Below are positions 1 to 11,580 of a DNA stretch of 64,000 nt, one piece after another. Under the pieces are notes generated by a model. The model saw nothing but the letters and a program-made list of their open reading frames with translations, was not told where the DNA came from and made no database searches. Each line of letters opens with the position of its first letter. The first letter of the stretch is position 1. Source of the stretch: Opeltia flavorubescens (taxonomy: Eukaryota; Ascomycota; Lecanoromycetes; Teloschistales; Teloschistaceae); NCBI GenBank assembly GCA_000442125.1, contig KE546974.1:496001-560000 (forward strand), in the 5' to 3' direction. Made by a program: the position numbers and the translations under genes.

Positions 1-186
1 CCAGCTCTCTGTTCGATCCTCCTTGTGCGCTTTTTGGTGATCTTTTAACGGTTGGACGGCAATGGGTCTTAGATCGTAGTAGAAATTTGAATCAGGCCGG
101 TAGATGGTACATGGTGAAAGCTTCGAGTCGGCGGCCAGGGCAGGAACAAGGAAGAGAACAGCGAGGGGAAGGGAGATTAGCCGCAT
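1..186 (-). CDS. ATG27: ATG27-like autophagy protein, N-terminal part only
   Basis: Only the first 62 codons are inside the window; the gene continues off the left edge. The ATG is at 186 on the minus strand. Residues 1-19 form a clear signal peptide (MRLISLPLAVLFLVPALAAD), followed by a mature start containing SPCTIYRP, an FYYDL-type segment and KDHQKAHKEDRTESW. This pattern is what I know from the luminal start of fungal Atg27, a type I membrane protein with a mannose-6-phosphate-receptor-like fold that cycles between Golgi, vacuole and Atg9 vesicles and is needed for efficient autophagy. The frame is open to the window edge with no break. It is transcribed away from ERG24 across a short shared upstream region. 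The rest of the protein (cysteine-rich luminal domain, membrane helix) cannot be seen, so the name rests on the N-terminus alone. Confidence 0.72.
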   Translation of the reverse strand, partial: MRLISLPLAVLFLVPALAADSKLSPCTIYRPDSNFYYDLRPIAVQPLKDHQKAHKEDRTESW

Positions 187-474
187 GGCGTCCAGTATCG
201 GGAATTCTTCGTCGGATTATCTTGAGATCGCTCGATGTATGTGTGAAATGTGCGATGAGCACCGGTGTACATATTCCATATTGATCAATATCTCTAAGAG
301 ATCAGTACTTGTAGAAGGAACAACGGCGTTGAAACCGATGCCTGCCGTCGGCGGGCGCTAATTGATTTTAGCGCCCGGCGCGCCGAATTGAACCATCTTC
401 GTAATGTCATCGAGCTCCCTTTTTGACTCGTTACATCATCTATCGCCATTGGATATCCTATGACATCCCGCGGA
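187..474. promoter_or_regulatory. Shared divergent promoter region, ATG27-like / ERG24
   Basis: This 288 bp space separates two start codons that point away from each other, so it must carry the promoters and 5' leaders of both genes. I see no clear TATA box. A GC-rich, partly palindromic patch (GCGCCCGGCGCGCC) lies at about 370-383. The assignment as a promoter is by position only. Confidence 0.4.
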
Positions 475-2065
475 ATGTCTAAAGCTACTGGTAAGTCTGG
501 GTCGCCAGCGAAGACCCATGGCTATGAATTTGGTGGACCGTAAGGTAAACTCTGCTCCGCCATCTTTTCGCGACGGCTAAATATTGATAGTCCTGTTGTA
601 TTTATTACATCAATCGCTCTTCCTATCCTATGTTATCTCGCAGCCTTCGCATGTAACGATACATCTGGATGCCCGGTGCCATCAGCTTTGCACCCACGTA
701 CCCTTACAATCTCGAAGCTAAAATCAGAGGCTGGATGGCCCCAAAATGGTGTCCTGGGTCTTGGGAGCTGGAGAGTTACTGGCTTTGTGTTAGCATACTA
801 TCTATTCAGCTTGATTTTACAAGCCGCACTGCCGGGTATGGTCGTTCAGGGAGTGCAGCTTAGATCTGGTGGGAGACTGGAGTATAAATTCAACGGTACG
901 TCCTCCTCAACTGAGCTTAGTGACGCTATGCTGATCGTGTGCAGCCTTTAGCTCTGCAGTAACGGTGGTCGTAATCGCTGCTATTGGCACATATATATAT
1001 GGCACAGAATTCCCACTGTGGACATTTATATGGAACAATTACGTCCAGCTGATCACAGCCAATCTGGGTATCGCATTTTCACTCGCATGCTTCACTTACT
1101 ATAGAAGCTTCTCTGTCAAATCAGGGAATATGCATAAACGTGAGCTAGCAGCTGGCGGGCACACAGGTAACCTCATATACGATTGGTTCATCGGGCGTGA
1201 GCTCAACCCTCGAATCGTGATCCCCGTAATTGGGACTATTGACATTAAAGCCTTTTGTGAACTGCGACCTGGTATGCTGGGATATGTTCTACTGGATCTT
1301 GCGTTTGTTGTCCATCAGTACAAGCAGTACGGATTTATCAGTGACAGTATTCTCCTGATTACCTTGTTCCAAAGCCTTTATGTATTCGACGCGCTTTGGA
1401 TGGAGCCAGCCATTCTATCAACCATGGACATCACTACCGACGGATTTGGCTTTATGTTGGCATTTGGAGATCTAGTCTGGCTTCCTTTTATCTACTCCCT
1501 TCAAGCCCGATATCTCGCAGTCTACCCGGTTAAACTTGGCCTGTACGGCGTCTTTGGCATTCTCGCCGTCCAAGCATTTGGCTACTGGATTTTCCGCTCT
1601 TCCAACAATGAAAAAAATCGATTTCGAACCAACCCCAATGATCCGAGAATTGCTCATTTACAGTATATGGAGACTAAATCAGGGTCCAAGCTGTTGACTT
1701 CGGGCTGGTGGGGGTTTTCTCGACATCCCAATTATCTAGGCGATTGGATCATGGCATGGTCCTACTGCTTGCCCACGGGTATCGCAGGCTATGTGGTCAA
1801 GCATGGGTCGCCTGTGGTAATGTCACAAGGTGACATGGTCGATGGCGAAGGATTCGTCAGTGGAGGATTTCTAAAACAGCAGGTCCTGCAGGGAGAAGCG
1901 AAGGGCTGGGGTATGCTGGTCACCTACTTTTACTTGGTTTACTTTGCAATTCTTCTAATACACCGCGAGATGAGGGACGAGGAAGCCTGCAAACGGAAGT
2001 ACGGAACGGATTGGGAAGAGTACAAGAAGAAAGTACGATGGAGAATACTTCCGGGCATCTACTAA
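475..2065 (+). CDS. ERG24: Delta(14)-sterol reductase (C-14 sterol reductase)
   Basis: Exons 475-539, 591-895 and 945-2065 give 496 aa; introns are 51 and 49 bp and phase closes at both. The enzyme reduces the C14-C15 double bond made by CYP51 in ergosterol synthesis, in the ER membrane, using NADPH. Exon 1 encodes the family opening ending in YEFGGP; exon 2 gives LPILCYLAAFACND then LRSGGRLEYKFNAF across intron 2. The two sterol-reductase family signatures are present: FIGRELNPR near residues 205-213 and GWWGFSRHPNYLGDW near 380-391. About eight hydrophobic stretches fit a multi-pass protein. The C-terminal KKKVRWRILPGIY is the usual end. An approximately 40-residue segment between the second signature and the last helix (VVKHGSPVVM... 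region) is longer than in yeast. Length matches the family. It shares its upstream region with ATG27. It is the target of morpholine fungicides (known of the family). Confidence 0.95.
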
Positions 2066-4214
2066 ACAGAACCTGCCGTTCATAGCAAGATCGTCGGAAT
2101 TGAATACGTTTCAGCTTCGCGCACCCGATGTTGAGGTTACGAGCTGCTGTTTGAGTCATCAAGTGCGACGCAGCTTTCTCGCATCGTGAAACAGGCTCTA
2201 GGCCAAACGGTTGATTTGGCGGTCACCACGGTCGAACAGTATCGTGTTGCAAACCATTGAAATCACACGCATCATGATGGGGGCACAGTAAAGACGTGAC
2301 TGGCGTCTGGTGAACGCGAGGATGGAAAGTAATCGCGACTTCAGACGCGTTCTTGGCAGTTGCTTCGCGAGGGTGCACTCACTAAAGGGCTTCCTTGTGA
2401 AACTGCATTAGGGTCCGCTTACTGTTCATGACTGTCATGGCCAGAGGTTAAGTTGAGCGTTGTCTGTCTGAGATAGATGGATGCTGTGAGCTAGCACAGG
2501 ATATCAAGCACTTGGTTGATAAATCTACCTATTGGAAAATCGTTACTGCTTCCGATGTTCCATCTATCCAGAGAAGCGCGATAAACGATGAGGAATGTGT
2601 CCAGATCCTTGCCCAGCTGAAAGCCCCGAATCTTGCGTCATGGCAAGAAGCAGGAGACGCCATCTGAAACGCCTTCAACCGAATCTAGGTCTAGCAAATG
2701 CCCGGTCCGTGGATTCGGATCCAGTCGATCGAGGTTAGTTATCAGAGTTATCAGACGCATGGTCACCGCTCGCTGTGACCCACATTTGGATATCACATTG
2801 TACTCCCTGCACATTAGGCGAGGGTTTGGTCATTGCAACGACTAACCCAGATCGCTATCATGGCCGACAAAGTTTCTGCATCAAGTAACCTACAGGCCGG
2901 ATGCAGGCAACGAAGAGGCTCAATCCTATTTTTGGGACTGTGGCGATTGCCCTAGAGAGGGCGATCTCCGAGACCGTTTTTGCCTAGAGTATGCATTTGC
3001 ACAGCCACGACAACACACTCAAGCATGCGTCGACCATTTTTTCGGTTATCGACGATGCATCTACTAGTATACGAATCTTGTCACAATGATCGTTCGCATT
3101 GACTTCAATTCAACGACGAAATGGACATGAGAAAGGTTATGTACGTTCACATGACCCTCTGGGTGTCTCGGGATTTAGGACGAAACCCTCGATCCAATCA
3201 GAACAAGTAGCAGGGATTCAACGTCATCCTCACCTTGCACCCGCAATGCAGTCAGCGAATCTGCTTGCAGAGTCGCTCCAAACATTTCCCACCATCACAT
3301 GGCTAATAGGTGGAGAGTCTCACAGATGCCAATGAGTGGTCCTCATTGCTCATTTACTCCCTGATTTCGTGAGCCCGTGGGAATTACCTCGTGCCGGCGT
3401 CTTATGGGAGGCACACATGTTGCTAGAAACAGTATCGATGCCGCCGGATTTCTTTCCTAGGATTCCAACCTGAGCTAAGGCGGGCAGCTTTGAGGTGCTT
3501 CTTGCCGCATATCAAGTCCGCCAGCTTCAAGACGCGTAGTTCAGGGGAGGTCTCTCCAGTATATATTGTTTCATGTACAGAATTCACAGGGGAAAACGAG
3601 GTCTCTTGACAGGCTAATAGTCGTGACAAGCCGGTACCACGTACATCCTCCCAAGTCATGAGACCATCTGTCGCGCTTACTCCAAGGTTTGTGCGCCCGC
3701 ACTCGGACAATTGTGACGTCTGGAAGTATTATTGTGACCAGGATAGCCTATACTTGGTTCTGCATCATTAGCTAAATGGATATTGATTGCCATCCCCGTC
3801 CAATATCTCATCTGCAGAAGAGGTAATGATAGAGCAGTCAATCTCTCATTTCCACGAACCAGATAAACGGTAGCCTGGTGGCGACTATGTGGAGGCAAAG
3901 AGCGAGATAGATTCAGCTTGGTACTAAAAAGCCGTGTATGCTAGCTGCATGCAAGATTCCTCACGCTTGTCGGTGCTGCGGTCCAGCGCCAGGCCGCTGA
4001 TTGCCGAGCCAGAACCCCAGCGTAAATCCATCACCCCAAAGGCAGGATTAGGAAAGAAGAGCGCGAGCACCTCGGACGCGCAGGGTGTTTTTGGTTTTAG
4101 TCTTGCTGCAGCATGCAAACTCCGTGCGTGCGTCAAGTAAGGTCTGATCTAGTTCACTCGTGGAAGTAGCCTAGCTCATGGATACTGTGCACGCATCCGC
4201 CGCTCCCCTCTTGC
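2066..4214. other. Gene-poor stretch downstream of ERG24
   Basis: About 2.1 kb with only short open frames (60-95 codons) on both strands. None has a recognisable domain, a convincing start context or intron signals that would join neighbours. I see no terminal repeats, transposase remnants or AT-rich islands. It probably holds the ERG24 3' end and distal promoter sequence of the next gene. Confidence 0.5.
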
Positions 4215-4432
4215 GAGATATAAGCCTTCCATCCCCACTCGTATAATAATGTTGATTCCAACAACCTTCTTCGGTGCCCTCACCACCGACTCTTTTTACG
4301 ACTATACTCTTCTCTCCTCCTCTTTGACCCAATAACAATATTCACATAATTATTATCCACTTAGTATCTCTTTTCTCCCTTTCTCCGTTCCATGTCCTGT
4401 TACTAGCCTACGAAATACTCAACGCCGTCACG
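4215..4432 (+). promoter_or_regulatory. TATA-like box and pyrimidine-rich leader of the next gene
   Basis: A GATATAAG element at 4217-4224 is followed about 70 bp later by a strongly CT-rich tract (roughly 4290-4400) that runs up to the ATG at 4433. TATA plus CT-rich leader is a common core-promoter layout in filamentous fungi, often of well-expressed or regulated genes. Functional assignment is inference. Confidence 0.45.
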
Positions 4433-5497
4433 ATGCCTCCCATATTATTACCTGCTTCCGCTGCTGCATTTGCTCCTCGATCAGCGCCGAATATCGTACT
4501 AAACTCCAAGGTGGAACGATGGTTGACCGAAACACTAAAAAGAGTCAGTAAAGTGAAGCGACCACTGAATAGTGTTCCGCAACATCATCGATGCTTGACT
4601 GAGACTCTTTCATCTCCTTTGGCCATATGGACCTTGTGTTCGCTTATGTTACCTAAGGCGCCGGAGTCAGAACTCCGGAAGGATGACAATCCCTTGGTCG
4701 AGGCTCTTTTTAACTACCAAATGGTCACCATCGAAGCATATGTCGTCCACGTCGATATGGTTTCCCAGAACGAAGTCGCTTTCAAGCTGACCCCTGAGAC
4801 CATCGAGACTCTGGTGGAATACCACAAAGATATCCATTCTGTCGACACCGCTGCCGCGACGTGGAATTGGTCCGAGAAGGAAGTTCAACTCAAGAAGCTC
4901 CAAGAAGACTTTGTGCAGGCTGCCAATCGCTTCGTCTACCGAACCAGCTCCAAGGCCCTGGAAGGCATGGAGGAGGACGGTGCCGGCGAACTGCTGTGCG
5001 GAAGAAGTGAAGAGGTCAGACTAGCTATTATGGGCTTATTCTTGCCTCTGTTACCTCCCCCACCCAGAGTTGTCGACGTCGTCCGCCCTACTCCGCTCCT
5101 TCCCAGTTCAACCGACGGTGAACCCTGGTGGCACCCTCCTATGCCACAATCGCAGCATTCTTCGATGGACTCCTGGAGAGTGGTTGGGTCAAATTCCAAT
5201 GTCACATCTGGGGATTCAGCTTCATCAATGTGGGCCAGCTTGAGCATGGAAGAAATGCAACTGCCATCACCAAGCTCCTCCTTCAGCGAGACATACACCA
5301 CCGAGTGTGACAGCCCTCCGCAGTACTACAGTGCCCCGATGACGACGGCTCCATATACTGCTTCCATGACTTGTGCTCCAATCCCACAGCTGCCTCTGCC
5401 TAGCACCCTTCTGCAGCAACAGTGTAGCACAAGCATGGGATATGGCGGCTTCGACTGGGGACGTTACCAGGACTTTACACTTCCATTTGCTATGTGA
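4433..5497 (+). CDS. Hypothetical protein, 354 aa, unrecognised
   Basis: A single open frame following a good promoter-like region. I do not recognise the family. Residues about 75-185 look like a folded, mainly helical domain (DNPLVEALFNYQM, LTPETIETLVEYHKDIH, EKEVQLKKLQEDFVQAANRF). Residues 205-345 are rich in Pro, Ser, Thr, Met and Gln and look disordered, ending in a conserved-looking aromatic tail (GYGGFDWGRYQDFTLPFAM). No signal peptide or membrane helix. A possible 114 bp intron (4544-4657, GTCAGT...CTAAG) lies in frame without a stop; removing it would join WLTETLKR directly to APESELRKDD, so both a 354 aa and a 316 aa product are possible. The long disordered tail with short aromatic clusters could suit a nuclear regulator, but nothing seen proves this. 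Confidence 0.6.
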   Translation: MPPILLPASAAAFAPRSAPNIVLNSKVERWLTETLKRVSKVKRPLNSVPQHHRCLTETLSSPLAIWTLCSLMLPKAPESELRKDDNPLVEALFNYQMVTIEAYVVHVDMVSQNEVAFKLTPETIETLVEYHKDIHSVDTAAATWNWSEKEVQLKKLQEDFVQAANRFVYRTSSKALEGMEEDGAGELLCGRSEEVRLAIMGLFLPLLPPPPRVVDVVRPTPLLPSSTDGEPWWHPPMPQSQHSSMDSWRVVGSNSNVTSGDSASSMWASLSMEEMQLPSPSSSFSETYTTECDSPPQYYSAPMTTAPYTASMTCAPIPQLPLPSTLLQQQCSTSMGYGGFDWGRYQDFTLPFAM

Positions 5498-6713
5498 TGG
5501 ACATCTAGGTCAGACACTTGCTCAGTCTCTCGGAACTCATCGCATGGACCTTAAAGCTCGGTATACCCTTCTCAAAGCTTGGATCTCGCAAAGACAGCGC
5601 GACGCTTCACCTTGACTATCTTCCCCGTTTTTTGGCAGGTTTCATAACCACATCGGCATTCAGGACCCGAGCAGGATACCCATTTTGTATTTTACTTTTT
5701 TGTGCTGCGTCATTTTAGCGAGCGTTGGCTTTTGGGATTTCATTCTTCAGGAATATTACGGCCGGCCCGCACACACGCAGCATTACTGTCGCATATGATT
5801 AATCTCAGGGAGGTTTGCAAGTCATGCATTATACAAGACGGTCGAGCCTCACGGCTAGGGAAATATGGGTGGATTTGGTCTCACACGTTCACGCAAACCC
5901 TTAGGACTTCTTAATATTGTTGGAGTGGTGGAGGGTACACACTTGAAGCAGGATGTCTGGGCTAGTCCTACCTGCTACGGCTGTTGTCTTCTTACCCGTC
6001 TCTGGACTGGTACTGTGTACCAGCGGGTTCCCTCGGGTTGCCAGGACACCAACAAGTCAAAGAATTTGCAGCATCCGGAATGCTTGCTTAATATCAACAC
6101 TACAAGGTCGGCAGTGGAAATCTCGGAACAAGGCTGACTGGCAGGACACGCATCGAGGGTTCGTCTGTGGCGGAACTTGAGGGAGGATCAGTGGTTTTCT
6201 CAGTGGTCTGTACAGGAGTCTCGAACGAGGTTGAAGCTGGTGGCGTGTAGTACAGGATCAATTCCTACGTCCAAGATTGGTTCTGGACACTTCCCATTGA
6301 ATGGGAGGAATAGGATTTCGGTCAAGAGCTGTGCTCTTTGCATACAGATAATCGAAATATGCAACATACATAAATTTCCCTCTTCATCAAATGTGAATCG
6401 CGTCATTACTTTTGCCTTAGACTACTATTCCTCTCGCAGGGAAAGCCTCCAACCAGCCTACTGGTGACCCTTGACGACCTATGACGGCATGGCCTCGGCT
6501 CTCCCCGAGGCCTTTCTTGCCTTTTTTGTTTCACTCGCCTTACAAGACATTGGAGCAATACTTATGCACAACTCAGCTCGGCTGCACTACAGAATGCTAA
6601 GACATACGAGCTTACAGAGCAAACTCATGCTACCTCATATACCTTGATGTGCCATCTTCCTAATCCGAGCTTCGAATGACGATAAACGTTCGACTACCTC
6701 CCTATACACCCTG
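5498..6713. other. Intergenic, 1.2 kb
   Basis: Several overlapping short open frames of 60-96 codons, with no recognisable protein, repeat or RNA. A GC-rich inverted repeat GGCCTCGG...CCGAGGCC at about 6490-6512 could form a short hairpin. Otherwise I see nothing in it. Confidence 0.45.
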
Positions 6714-9066
6714 ATGTCCGCTCTCCATACTGCGCTCCAAAGCCTAGGACCAGCTGATTTCTCGTCCGTACCTACCGAAGAGACCGAAACTAAAGAGTAT
6801 ATTCAGCAGCTCTTCGCACATGCTCAGATCATCATCGACTCCGTTCCCCCTCCGATAGAAACTCCATCCCTACCTTCCCGATCACGAGCGAATACCACTT
6901 CGTCCAATCCTCCCAGTGCCTCTGACTTGACAGCATCTCAAGCCCGCTCAGAACCAATCGACCCAGCAAATGCCTCGCTACAGAAAGAATGGAGCAAGCC
7001 GATCAAGCTCGGGGCGAAGGAGAATCCATTGGGTATCTCGGTGTACAAGCTAGGAGGGAAAGATGGCAGAGGAGCATGGTTCGCCAGACGAAGTGTACAC
7101 GAGGGTATGGGATTTCGGAAGTGGAAGCTTGGTCTTCAGAGAGAGTTTCCTGAGACCATGGAGACGCAGGGAGGGCCTGGTGAAGGCAACATTCGGGGCA
7201 TTGGTGGAGAGCGTAGAGTGGAGAAGATAGCCATTGAAGGTGTAGGGAACATCGAAGGTATGTGATCAACATTTCTTGTCTCGCTTTGTCATGTACATGA
7301 CGAGCTTACGAACATAAGTCTATCATCTTTCCGCTCAGTTTCCCGGCCCAACAGCACCTCGAGACTTCGTTACCATGTTGGTCACCTCCTCGACTGCGAT
7401 TGATGCGCCAAATCCGAGTCAGACCGATCCGATGGCTACCAAAGGCGCAAGACATTTCATGGTGGTATCGAAACCTTGCATCCACCCTGAATGTCCTCCT
7501 AGGGATGGCTTCATTCGAGGACAGTATGAATCCGTTGAGTTTATTCGTGAAATACCTGTGAAACCGACCAAGTCATCTTCAACGACAGATCTACTGCAGA
7601 TGAGACGACGATCGCTTGCAGAAAGCAGGGAGCCAGCCGTCGAAGAGGCCGGATTGGTTCACAGTGCACAACAGACTCTCAATAGGGGTGGCAGTGGGGA
7701 CGAGATGCTGGCCAGCATGGACATGGGTAGTCACGCACCGTTGGCAAAAGAGATTCTCGTCCAAGAAGGGCGAAAAAGAGGGAAAACAATCTCTTTCGCA
7801 GAGTCAAGAGGCATCCGGGCAAAAGGTGAAGCATTGGATACGCCCCACGATGAAACCTCTGATCCAGCCGAACATAATCCAGTAGAATGGGTAATGATTA
7901 CTCGGAGTGATCCTGGGGGGAGTGTTCCACGATTCTTGGTCGAGCGAGGAACGCCATCCGGCATCGTCTCTGACGCTAGCAAATTCATCGATTGGGCTTG
8001 CAAAAAGGAGCATCCGGTCAAAGACGATTACGGCGAGAAAGCATCAGAGGTTGATCAAGAGATCGCACGAAAGAATAGTCATGCCGAAGCCCTGGAGCAG
8101 TATCAGACCAATGGCCATCTAGCAGGTTTGGAAGGAGTCCCGGAATCTGTAGAGTCCTCAATGACGCTGACGAATGAGAACACTGCGAAAGACAACAGTC
8201 TCTCGCCTGAACCGGTCGCGCAGGAAAGCTATGTGTCGACTTTGACAAACGCTGCAGTTGCTGGCTTTGAAGCCTATGCTCCTCAAAGTGTTTTGGATCG
8301 CGTCCACGGACATCAGTCCGAACTGACAGACCCATTCTCTATACCTGATAACGACACGACTGTGACCTTCAACGCCTCCGAAGATACCAACGCGGAAGCA
8401 GTGCCTAGAGCTTCGACTTCCGACTCCTTCGCCACAGCCGAAGATTACCTGGATGATGCCAACTCAACTTCCTCGAAATCAATGACTCCAAACGCAAAGC
8501 CCAGTCCAGCCCAAGAAAGAGAGCTAGCAAAATTCCAGCAGCGTAAGAAAACACTCGACGAAAAGCTCGCACAGACCAAAGAAAAAGAAGGCAAAGATGC
8601 CGAACTCCTGACTTCGAAAGAAGAAGATCGGATCCGCAAAGCCGAAGAAAAACATGCTCGCGAAGTTGCAAAGCAGGAACAACGATATCAGAAAGAAGTC
8701 GCTAAGATCGAATCGAAGCGTGTGAAGGAGGAGCAGAAGGCGGAGGAGCGGAAAAAGAAAGCAGAGGAGAAGGATGAGAAGGTTAAGCTGACGAGGGAGC
8801 GCGATGCCGCGAGGTCAGAGGTGGATAATTTGAAGCGGGAAAGAGAGCTCTTGAAAGAGCAAGTCGGGGCGTTGCAGAGGGAGAACACGGCGCTGGTGGC
8901 TAAGGTGGGGAAGCTGGAGGTTGGGAAGAAAGTACTCGGGGAAGTTCAGGCGGAGATTGAGAGTGCTGGGAGGAGTAGGAGTTCGAGTTTAAGGGGGAAG
9001 AAGGGGGTGAGTTCATCGGAAGGGGGATTGGAGGCTACGGTCTTGGCAGGAGGAAAAGCGATATGA
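6714..9066 (+). CDS. DUF3074 (START-like) domain protein with C-terminal coiled coil
   Basis: Exons 6714-7257 and 7319-9066 (intron 61 bp, GTATGT...ATAAG) give 763 aa. The acceptor at 7318 was chosen over the CAG at 7338 because only it keeps phase, and it restores the family sequence VYHLSAQFPGP across the junction. Residues about 93-405 match the fungal DUF3074 region, a START-like lipid-binding fold: GISVYKLGGKDGRGAWFARRS, then FPGPTAPRDFVTM, and ending EWVMITRSDPGGSVPRFLVERG...FIDWACKK. Residues 405-580 are low complexity. Residues about 585-720 are extremely rich in Lys, Glu and Arg with few prolines and should form a long coiled coil. No signal peptide or membrane segment, so a cytoplasmic or peripheral membrane protein is expected. 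Ligand and partners are unknown for the family as far as I know. Confidence 0.85.
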
Positions 9067-9886
9067 CTTCTGTTGTCTAAATGTTTCTGGTCAGGACTGG
9101 TCTGTGTATTGAAGATTCTCTTTTCTTCTCCTATGGTTTTAGCGAAGGCGCTGGTGGTCATTCTTAATCTCTAGGGCATGCGAACATGACTTACGGTATT
9201 GAGATGAATCGACTTTAGACTCTAAGGGTCAAAAACACGAATTTTATTATGTACCTATCTGCACGGTCCCTCGGACCCTGGCCAAAGAAAAGCGAACAAA
9301 GTTGGATGATGCCCTGGCACACTGTTACCGCAGGAATTCTTTCAGAAACAACGTATGATAGTCGTCGACTACTTCGAGTTACAAGAGGCACATGATTATT
9401 CATACCTTCAAGAGTGTTGTCTGAATTACATACGAATTGTCTTGCATGAGATTCCGATATGCTGTAGCTGGAGATCGTGGTATCGATTTCGCCTCCATTC
9501 ACATTTTTGGGTCCCCCCCTGACCCCTTTTCCAGAATCATGGTTTAACCTTTGATCAAATTATTAGCCATGAATGTCCTTCTTGTGAAAGATGTATTTTC
9601 ATCCCACTTGGATCGCTCGAAATTAGAAGGACTGGAATGAGAGCGGGAAGGGTAAATTTGGAGTACATCGACTCAGAAGTACGGTTCAGCTTTGACATAC
9701 ACCGCTTCACATGATATGTAACTTTCGACTCGAGCGACAAACAAATTGCGTTCTCGCAAGCACTTTTCCACTATGAAACCTATCTCGAGGATTCTAAAGA
9801 CTTTGATCAACTTCTACTTCATCTTCTACTATCCTCTGATCACACCTTCGTTATAACTCATCGTCACAATACTCTCACTCCCCACG
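9067..9886. other. Intergenic between DUF3074 gene and amidase pseudogene
   Basis: About 820 bp with no recognisable coding frame. The last 120 bp before 9887 are CT-rich and resemble a fungal 5' leader, consistent with a once-active promoter for the amidase copy. Confidence 0.4.
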
Positions 9887-11580
9887 ATGAGCCCAAGCAA
9901 AGACTACGACCTCCTAACACTTACAGCTGCGGAGCTGCAGGGGATATTGGGAAGGAAGTAAGTCACGAGTGAGCTGCTGGTAGGATTATACCTCTCTCAG
10001 ATCCAGAAGCACAATCATGAGGGTATGAAGCTCAACGCCGTAATTTCGACCGTACCGAAAAACTAAGCCTTGGAGACAGCGCGGAAGCTTGAACGAGGAG
10101 AGAGCTCAGACAGGTCCTCGAGGCCAGATGCATGGAATACCGACAATAGTGCAAGATATCTTGTGCACTCCGTCTTTGGGGAATGATTCCACCTGTGGCT
10201 CTTTCGCTCTCAAGGGAGCCAAGGCAAAGAAGATTGCCGCTGTTCTAGATGCTCTTCTGCAGGCAGGGATGATCGTTCTTGTGAAAACCAACTTTTTGGA
10301 GTTTGGAGGTATGGAACAGGCTCTCATGACGGGGGGCTGGTCTGCAGTTGGAGGCTAAACACGTCATCGTATGTACGAGGCAGAGTGCAACCAACTTGTA
10401 CCTTCTTGGGCCGTAGCACGCCGGCAGGCTTTCGGCATGGAGTGCTGTGGGCGTGGCGGCAGGTTTCGCACCCGTCTCGATCGGAACACAGTAGGATGGC
10501 TCTTTGATTTAGCCGGCGACTTGTGCGTCGTTACATGGTATGAAAGCAAACTCTGCACACTATCGATACCTTTGGTATTTACCCGATTTCTCCCGAGTGT
10601 GATTCCGTCGGCAGGATGGCAGGGACCGTAGCAGACCTGGCCAAATCATGGGGATTTTGCAGGGCGTCAGGGACTACACCTCTTGTCTAGCCTCTTCTTC
10701 CAAAGGTCTTCGGCTGGGTTTTGTTGACCCTGAGCTATGGAAAGCGGCTTATTCTGTCGTGGAGCCAAATTAGAAGCAGAGCTTAGCTGCAATGGAAGCG
10801 GTGGTTTCTCGGATACGCAAGGCAGGAGCGANGGTAGTACAGCCTATTAAGCTTATGACCCTCGAGGAGACAATGGCAAAGGGTGAGAAAGGTTTTGATA
10901 CGTTGATGGGTACGTTTCTTCTTGCTTTTCCAAGAGAAATGAAATTAATACTCAGGCTCGCCTTGCCTTCGAAGATCATGACTTCAAAGCCTTTTAAGAG
11001 GAATACCTTTCCAATCACGAGAATCTAGTCATGTGTATGGGTTGGAGGATCCAAAAAATGACAATAAGGAGCATGTGGATCTTAATTTGCCACCAGGTAA
11101 GCATGGGCCATCGAGTTCGGTCCTGTGCGTTCTCTGACAAGTGCATAGAGCATCCAAACCAGGATACTTTAACTGGCGCTCTCAATAACAAAATGACAGA
11201 TCAGTAATGTAAGGAAAGACTTGCAACTACTCGCCATCGGGCAACCAGCGCCATCAAGAAATTTTGGCCGACAACGAGATCGATGTTGTCCTTGATCCAG
11301 CGGATACTCGTATCGCCTGCGTCGCTGCTACCGCTGGATATCCAGTACCGACTGTGACCCTTGTTCCTGCAGAGTTGTACGGTCGAGCGTTCGGCATGCT
11401 ATTCATATCCTTCGAAGACACGGAAGCGAAGATGTTCGAGGTGATGAGTGCATGGGAGGTGACATTTGGGCCTTGAGAACCACCTCCGGCGCTTGCAAAT
11501 TGGGATGTTGAAACGGAGGGAGTCTCATTGAAGACGGACGTTTACGATAAGAAATATGAGACTTTGGGAGGCATGTGTAT
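9887..11580 (+). pseudogene. Amidase-signature family hydrolase, decayed pseudogene
   Basis: Pieces of an amidase-signature enzyme lie in order in all three plus frames. ATG 9887 opens MSPSKDYDLLTLTAAELQG, followed by what was an intron donor; 10000-10100 encodes KHNHEGMKLNAVISTVP. The piece 10089-10358 holds the signature region MHGIPTIVQDILCTPSLG, CGSFALKGAKAKK, and GGWSAVGG. Later pieces give SAVGVAAGFAPVSIGT (10435-10500), RLGFVDPELWKAAYSVVEP (about 10708-10770), and the C-terminal part from 11264 (DNEIDVVLDPAD, FEVMSAWEVTFGP). In-frame stops occur after VPKN, GGWSAVGG, SIGTQ, VVEPN and VTFGP, and the frame shifts at least twice. The catalytic lysine of the family (VKD) reads VQD. The decay is spread over the whole length, so the locus is almost certainly dead. 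One N lies at 10832. Function before decay: hydrolysis of an amide; substrate not predictable. Confidence 0.85.

Noticed and set aside
7331-7338. CAG acceptor at 7338 for the DUF3074 gene
   Set aside because: It breaks the reading phase and removes the conserved VYHLSAQ; the acceptor at 7318 keeps both.
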